Assembly (NCBI RefSeq): GCF_029227915.1
Contig: NC_079875.1
Coordinates: 13,019,001 to 13,083,000, forward strand
Direction of reading: 5' to 3'
From: Hydractinia symbiolongicarpus
Taxonomy: Eukaryota; Cnidaria; Hydrozoa; Anthoathecata; Hydractiniidae
DNA: 64,000 bases
Notes under the pieces: generated by a model
Database searches by the model: none
What the model was told of the DNA's origin: nothing
The model's input: the letters and a program-made list of their open reading frames with translations, nothing else
Shown: one piece after another, positions 57,256 through 64,000 of the stretch
How the letters are laid out: every line of letters starts with the position of its first letter
Position numbering within the stretch: position 1 is the first letter of the stretch
Position numbers and translations under genes: made by a program

Positions 57256-58005
57256 ATGTGATTGGTTAACATATTCTTTTCATGTGATAGTTATTGCATT
57301 ATAATATAACTAAAGACCTAAACTGTTTGTAATTTATTGTGGGATGCAGTGATAGGAAAAAACTGTGTGATTGGTTAACATATTCTTTTCATGTGATAGT
57401 TATTGCATTTCAATACAGACCTAACTGTTTGTAATTTCTTGTGGTATGCAGTGATATGAAAAAACTGTGTGATTGGTTAACACATTCTTTTCATGTGATA
57501 GTTATTGCATTTTAATACAACTAAAGACCTAACTGTTTGTAATTTATTGTGGTATGCAGTGATATGAAAAAACTGTGTGATTGGTTAACACATTCTTTTC
57601 ATGTGTTAGTTATTGCATTTTAATACAACTAAAGACCTAACTATTTGTAATTTATTGTGGGATGCAGTGATATGAAAAAACTGTGTGATTGGTTAACACA
57701 TTATTTTTATGTGATAGTTATTGCATTTTAATATAACTAAAGACCTAACTGTTTGTAATTTATTGTGGCATGTAGTGATATGAAAAAACTGTGTGATTGG
57801 TTAACATATTCTTTTCATGTGATAGTTATTGCATTTCAATACAGACCTAACTGTTTGTAATTTCTTGTGGTATGCAGTGATATGAAAAAACTGTGTGATT
57901 GGTTAACACATTCTTTTCATGTGATAGTTATTGCATTTTATTACAACTAAAGTCCTAACTGTTTGTAATTTATTGTGGTATGCAGTGATATGAAAAAATG
58001 TATAA
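57256..58005. repeat. Array D' (unit 2): 108/102-bp repeats
   Basis: About seven copies, with GGTTAAC at 57264, 57373, 57475, 57583, 57691, 57799 and 57901. Two copies are 102 bp because TTAATACAACTAAAG is shortened to TCAATACAG. The 102/108 alternation suggests partial higher-order expansion. Confidence 0.85.
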
Positions 58006-59363
58006 GTCTTTCAAGATTGGTTTGCAATAATCCTTTCGTAAAAATACTGCTTTATTCATATAAACTGAAGTCTTAAAGATTTGTAATTTGTTACAGCATG
58101 TGGTGTAACGAACAAGTTGTGTATGTATTTTAAGATTACTTACAATACGCTGTGACCATTTTGGCATTTAACTTTAGTTAAAGCTGTAAATATTTGTATA
58201 TTGTTACGACATGAAGTCTGACGAAAAACTGTGTAAGTCATTGCAATGTTGGTTAGGGTACAATTTTATTTTTGATGATCAGTATTGTATTTGATTCGTG
58301 GGTTGGTTAGAATTTTATGTATGTAATAATTATTGCATTTGACTAAATTTGAAGTCATGTTTGTAATTTGTTAAGAAAAGACTGTGTATTTTTTTGCAGC
58401 ATTGATGGCAATATTTTTTTAGTGTCTTAATTATTGCAATTAACTAAAATTGAGGTCTTAAAGGTTTGTAATTTGTCAAAAAAAAGACTGCGTATGTTTT
58501 TGTACCATTTGTGGTAATTGTTTCTTGTGTGTGATTATTGCATTTCAGTTGAATTGAAGTCTTAAAGGTTTGTAATTTGTTAAAAAAAAACACTGCGTAT
58601 GTTTTTGTACCATTTGTGGTAATTGTTTCTTGTGTGTGATTATTGCATTTCAGTTGAATTGAAGTCTTAAAGGTTTGTAAAGGTGTGTAAGTCTTTTCAA
58701 GGATGCTCACATGATTAATTAAGTTTGTAAGTATTGGTGTTCATCAGTTAATTGTATTTGACGCTGTATACGGCCGAAACTTCCTCATATTACAAGATTC
58801 TTTGGTTGTTATTGCATTTCACTCAGATCAATGTTTTTATCTTATCTTTTTTGAAGATCACTTTAAAAAATACTTGAAAAGTTTCAATGCATGTAACTTG
58901 CAATTCCACTTGGCGTATTAATACTAAATACTAACTAGAATTGTGCATTGTGTGTACAAAGCTGTTTCATTTTGACACATCAGTTTCATTTTTTTGAAAA
59001 GTACAGAGACTAGAAGAAATTAAAAAGCAAAGAATTTTGAATTTAATATTTCGTTGCAAGCATACTTACTTTTCATACGTACCGTTCTTTTTGAAGACAA
59101 ATTTGATCCCAAAATTGCTGTCATTTTTCTAAACTAAAACTCTTCTCTAGCAGACATTCACATTAAGACTACGTACCACTCATTGAAACTTCTACTACAA
59201 ATCCACCATATACATACAAAACCTCTGTCCAATTTGTGTTTTAAATGCACACTCATTAAATGATAAATACAGAGACCGACAAAAGCAACACGGAAAATTA
59301 GAGCCAAAGAATTTTACACTTGATGTTTTAGTAGTTACAAGCATACGTACCTTTCATACGTAC

Positions 59364-59570
59364 CGATTTGTTTGAAAAAATCTGCGTCTTATGGTCACAA
59401 AATTGCTGCCATTTGTTGGTCAAATCTGATCCATTATCGCCAGTCCTCATACCAATCAAAACGTTATCATAAATACACATGTTTTTCGTCTCTATCGAAT
59501 TTCCTCTATCAAATTTATGTTTTACAATTACATTCAATTCTGCAATATTGTTATTGAAAGGATCAACAGT
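59364..59570 (-). CDS. Putative minus-strand exon, 69 codons (unit 2)
   Basis: Counterpart of 43001-43207 with the same length, acceptor-like and donor-like borders, and an open frame. It differs by eight residues, for example HII to NNI and an E-to-G change, almost all from non-synonymous substitutions. It contains the conserved GMRTGDNGSDLTNKWQQF. The excess of replacement changes argues against an ordinary constrained exon. Confidence 0.35.
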
Positions 59571-59781
59571 CTATAATTAAAAATGTAAGTTGTAACTAAC
59601 ATTCAGTTTGAGAAAATCAACGTTTGACTTACCACCATATCTTCTTTAATGCTAGAGAAACTTTGGTATTTCAGATTCCAACTGCTTCTTGGTGAAAAAT
59701 CTTGATATAAAAATGACGAAAAACACGCGAATGATAAAAAAATCCGCTAAATCGAGAAAATTTTTATTTAGTAAAAACGAA

Positions 59782-60059
59782 AAACCGCCGCGGCTGTTAT
59801 GTTGTTTTGAAATTAACTATGACTTGCGTTTAGGGGCGTGAAATTCCGTAGTGCTTATCAACACTGTACGGAATTTCTATAATATATAATACAAAAGAAT
59901 GAAAACAACGAAAACCTTCCGCGCATACACAATAATAATAACAATAATAATAATTCAAAAAATTAAATAAATGCGCTTTGACTCCTGCCCCCCCACCCCA
60001 GGTTCTCCCGACCCCCCACCCACTCTACTTTTCAAACGTCGCAAAATTTAAATCAATAG
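59782..60059. mobile_element. About 278-bp insertion in block E'
   Basis: Absent from the corresponding site in unit 1 (about 43425). It contains a hairpin GAAATTCCGT...ACGGAATTTC with a ~16-base loop, a (AAT)n-like run and a C-rich part (CCCCCCCACCCC). It is probably a small non-autonomous element, class undetermined. Confidence 0.45.
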
Positions 60060-60372
60060 AATTATAAATAAACACAAACACATAAGCGCACGCAGAACCT
60101 CTCAATAGAATGAAAATATCACAACCCAAGGCCAATGCTGTAGGCAAAATCTAATGAAAGAAACGGTTATTATCGACTACATTTTCCTTCAGCTCTTGGG
60201 TTGTGGTTTGTAATATAATGAATTGTACCTTGAATATTGCCATTCATCTCATCTCATATAAACCATTAATTAAAATCTTTCTACCATATAGTAATACCAG
60301 AACAACTACTTTTATCAAACTCTCTTTTGCAAACAAACCACAAACTTACCAGTGCATTGAATATATTTACTT

Positions 60373-61607
60373 GTTTTAGGTCCCAAAACGGGACAGCCTT
60401 CAAATATATATTTACTTGTTATCCCAAAACGGGACAGCCTTCAAATACATATTTATGTGTTTAAGTCCCAATTCGGGACATCCATCAAATATATATTTAC
60501 TTGTTTTAGGTCCCAAGTCGGGACAGCCTTTAAAATGTATTTTTATTTTTTACTTCCAAAGTCAGGACAGCCGTCAAATACATAGTTACTTGTTTTAGGT
60601 CCCAATGCTGGACAGCCTTCAAATATATATTTACGGACAGCCTTCAAATATATATTTACTTGTTTTAAATACCAAGTCAGGACAGCCTAAAATGTATATT
60701 TGATTGTTTTAGATCCCAATTCGGGACAGCCTTTAAATGTATATTTGATTGTTTTAGATCCCAAGTCGGGACAGCCTTCAAGTATATATTTATGTGTTTT
60801 AGGTCCCAATTCGGGACAGCCTTCAAATATATATTTATGTGTTTTAGGTCCCAATTCGGCACAGCCTTCAAATATATATTTATGTGTTTTAGGTCCGAAG
60901 TCGGGACAGCCTTTAAATGTATATTTGATTGTTTTAGATCCCAAGTCAGGACAGCCTTCAAATATATATTTATGTGTTTAAGTCCCAATTCGGGACAACC
61001 TTCAAATATATATTTACTTGTTTAAGTCCCAAGTCGGGGCAGCCTTAAAAAGTATATTTGATTGTTTTAGATCCCAATTCGGGACAGCCTTCAAATGTAT
61101 ATTTGATTGTTTTAGATCCCAAGTCGGGACATCCTTCAAATATATATATACGTTGAATCCCAAGTAGGGACAGGCTTAAAATGTGTATATATGTGTTTTA
61201 GATCCCAAGTCGGGACAGCCTTCAAATATATGTTTATGTGTTTTAGGTCCCAATTCGGGACAGCCTTCAAATATATATTTGTGTGTTTTAGGTCCGAAGT
61301 CGGGACAGCCTTTAAATGTATAATCGATTGTTTTAGATCCCAAGTCGGGACAGCCTTCATATACATTTTTGTGTTTTAGGTCCCAATTCGGGACAGCCTT
61401 CAAGCATATATTTATGTGTTTTAGGTCCCAATTCGGGACAGCCTTCAAAGATATATTTACGTGTTTTAGGTCCCAAATCGGGACAGCCTTCAAATGTATA
61501 CTTGATTGTTTTAGATCCCAATTCGGGACAGCCTTCAAATGTATATTTGATTGTTTTAGATCCCAATTCGGGACAGCCTTCAAATGTATATTTGATTGTT
61601 TTAGATC
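60373..61607. repeat. Array F' (unit 2): 45-bp satellite
   Basis: About 27 copies of the same 45-bp family as array F, with the same subtypes but shorter overall (1.2 kb against about 6 kb). Minus-strand frames of up to 170 codons are artefacts of the 45-bp period. Confidence 0.9.
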
Positions 61608-62165
61608 CCAAGTTATGGCAACATTAAACATATGTTCATGTGCTTTAATGGGACAGTCTTTAAAAATACATAGTGATTTTGGTACCAAGTTAAGATTGTC
61701 TTAAAATATATATCGAATGTTTTAGGTCTGAAGACAAGACAGCCTTATATTCCGCATTTTTATTACGTTTTTTAAGTGCTCATTTCAGTGTGATCAATGC
61801 ACGTCGGGAATTAAATACGTTATTTCTTCCGTTAACCACAAAATAATTCTTTAAATGTCAGAGAAGCGACGCCTCTACATAATCAATCGTCTTTTTTTCT
61901 CTTTTTTTATTCTTTTTTTTTTCTTGTACTCTTCTTTTCTCTTTCTTTGTTGTCTTCTTCTTCTTCTTTCTTTTCTTTATTATCGTCTTTTCCTTCTCCG
62001 CTTTCTTTGTCTTCTTTCTTCTTTATTGATGTAGAAAAATGTATGACTTACCAGTACACTAAATGCGTTGACAACTGACATTTGGTGTGTGTGAGTAAAA
62101 CAAAAAATAAGTTTGTTTCAAAAAACATGTTTTTGAAACAAACTTGGGTGTCCGAAGGTTGCTGT
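61608..62165. repeat. Block G' (unit 2): tail and pyrimidine tract
   Basis: Collinear with block G: array end at TTATGGCAACATTAAACATA, a TTTTCTCTTT-type tract (about 61890-62025) and the palindrome GTTTGTTTCAAAAAACATG/TTTTTGAAACAAAC at 62111-62143. After CTGTCAGTT at about 62169 unique flanking DNA begins, so no third unit follows. Confidence 0.75.
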
Positions 62166-64000
62166 CAGTTGTCAAAAATCCGAATAAGCTTTTTGAATAA
62201 TATCTTTTGTCATTATTTTTCTTTAATAAGAAATATGTTCTTATGAATATAATTTTAATTTTATAATAGATAAAAAGCAGCTTATTCGGACTACCTTCGT
62301 TTGTGGGGTAAACTTAAGACAAGTATGTTTTCAAAACAACACTTAACACGTGCGCGTTATATGTATTACGAATAGTAAAAAATGTTTATGGCAAGATCAT
62401 TTTATGACATAACCATAAAGCATCAACAAATAAACAAATAAAGTAAAATAAACAAATAAACAAAACAGACTTGACTGCTTAACTGCTTGTCCCTTGAGAC
62501 CACCTAACTTATCGTGAAAAGTAAGCAGTAGAGATAGAATAGAAATTGAAAGACGCGTCCCTTACCTAATCCTGCCTACCTGCCTACTTACTTAGAGACC
62601 TCCCTACCTTAAGCGCGCAATCCTGCCTACCTGCTTACTTACTTAGAAACTTACCTTAAGCGCGAAACAGAAACAAGGGTGAAAAAAATTGTACTTGATA
62701 TACATCTTCTTTCTTGTCTTGTGTTGTCAGCATCAATCTTCCTTCATGATGTTTCTTCTTACTTCTACTTATTCTTTTTCATCTTCACTGCACAACGTAT
62801 TTTACTATTCATCCTTCTTCTTGTTTTTTGTATCAACAAAAATGATCCCTCCAAAATAATCTAAAAATAGAATTGCACAAAAACAAACAAATAAACAATC
62901 CAAACATTTAACTAACCAATCAAAAAAGTGAAACAAAAGCAACAAGAAAACAAACACAAACAAAGGCAAACAAACGAGAAAGGAAATATTCTCAACTTTA
63001 ACCAACCAACCAACCCAATTGAACCATTCAAGTAAGAGAAAAACAAACAAATAACTTACCAACAAACTAAACAACTTACAAATCAACCAATGAGTCAATA
63101 AACCTACAAGCATATTATAACCAAGCAACCGACCCATCAAATTGTTTGGTTATTGCCAATAACTAACCAACCAATAAATTAAACCAACGAACTAACTCTA
63201 CAAGCAAAACTAACAAACCAAACAACCAAGTAATCGACCAACCAACCAAGTAACCAACCAATGAAAAACCTTTTAACAAAAAATTTAACCAACAATCAAC
63301 CAACCAACAACCAATTTATTTATCATCCAAGCAACTAACCAAAAAAAATCAAACCCCAACCTACAAAAAAATTAAACTAATTAACCAACCAACTTGTCAA
63401 CTAAGCAACAAAAAATTAAACCAATTAACCAACCAACTTGTCAACTTGTCAACTAAGCAACAAAAAATTAAATCAATCAACCAACCAAACAAAAACAGAC
63501 AGATCAACTTAACAACCAGCAATGGGGAGCGTGGGATAGAAAAAAAACCGTCACACACAAATATTATTTTGTTATTGTATACCAAAAGAGAGGTATTTCT
63601 TACTGGAACATTCTTTATCTTTATCATAAAGAACTTAATATTTTTAAAAGAAAACTTAAAGAGGCTAATATTTTTTTAAGTTGAAAAAAATGAATGTAAG
63701 TATTTAAAACAACTTGACAAAAACAATCCAGACAAAAAAACTTTCATACATTAAATAAGAGAGTCTAAGATAGTATGTTAATATTATCATGGCATCAAAG
63801 TGCTTTTTATTGAACAAAATGCCTTGTAAACCAACCTCGTACAGAGAGCTATTTGCTATTTCTTCTATTTTGCCGTGCAAGATTGTCTGAAAGAAAAAAA
63901 GAGCGCTGGAGACGAGATCGAATTAATTAAATAATTAAAGTTTTCAAAAGGTTCACAAACAAATAAATAAATACACAAATAAATAATCAACAAAAATAAG
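62166..64000. other. Low-complexity right flank, no gene
   Basis: No supported coding region. A ~52-bp direct duplication (AATCCTGCCTACCTGC...CTTACTTACTTAGA...CCTTAAGCGCG) lies at 62571-62662. Positions 62878-63510 are strongly AC-rich, with degenerate AACCAACCAACC repeats on the plus strand. The remainder is AT-rich. Confidence 0.6.
62878..63510. repeat. Degenerate CCAA/ACAAACA simple repeat
   Basis: About 630 bases are dominated by AACCAACC, AAACAAACA and CAACCAACC motifs with very few G on the plus strand. This is decayed microsatellite DNA. Confidence 0.75.

Larger units (their letters stand above)
58006..60372. other. Block E' (unit 2): unique segment
   Basis: Collinear with block E. 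It has an internal tandem duplication of about 120 bp (58450-58680; GGTTTGTAATTTGT...AAAAAAGACTGCG), collapsed to one copy in unit 1, and an extra GC-rich insertion at 59782-60059. Confidence 0.65.

Noticed and set aside
61176-61688. 170-codon minus-strand open frame in array F'
   Set aside because: Same periodicity artefact. It runs from unrelated flank into the array and has no independent coding signature.

Overview
The window is AT-rich, intron-bearing eukaryotic DNA, most likely from a cnidarian and probably a hydrozoan. The evidence is an extracellular gene remnant with IPT/TIG-like, TSP1 and MAM modules, a single-exon rhodopsin-like receptor, a CR1/L2/Jockey-type LINE with a 2A-like motif, and many Helitron, piggyBac, pogo and foldback relics. 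The species assignment is inference. Only a small part of the 64 kb codes for protein, and I see no intact host gene.

Positions 1-35842 are a gene-poor, transposon-littered left half. It holds six splice-phase-compatible exons of a TSP1/MAM protein (5199-9203), which carry two in-frame stops. It also holds a class A GPCR broken by one frameshift (22403-23309). Two or three tRNA-like or SINE-head sequences are present. Non-autonomous elements include a piggyBac MITE, a pogo/Tigger MITE, a 1.3-kb foldback element, two other TIR elements, a Helitron-like family with three closely spaced 3' ends, and several striking perfect hairpins.

Positions 35843-62165 are the most unusual part: a composite satellite locus. 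The same ordered series of blocks occurs twice in the same orientation. The blocks are: A, a 20-bp purine-rich array; B, a ~19-bp G/T array; C, a unique stretch with a G-tract and a TATA-like box; D, a 108-bp array; E, a unique stretch with conserved minus-strand exon-like segments; F, a 45-bp array; and G, a pyrimidine-rich tail. Unit 1 runs 35843-54474 and unit 2 runs 54475-62165. Arrays A and F differ several-fold in length between units, while C and E are nearly identical. In unit 1 a full-length LINE (46217-50464) sits cleanly inside array F. Its single long ORF combines a signal-peptide-like N-terminus, a 2A-like motif, a PHD-type zinc finger, an AP endonuclease and a reverse transcriptase. 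A perfect 69-bp in-frame duplication repeats the catalytic YADD block.

Positions 62166-64000 are low-complexity, with an AC-rich (CCAA-like) stretch and no gene.

Many apparent ORFs of 60-184 codons in 43.7-61.7 kb arise because the 45-bp repeat period is divisible by three. They are not annotated as genes.
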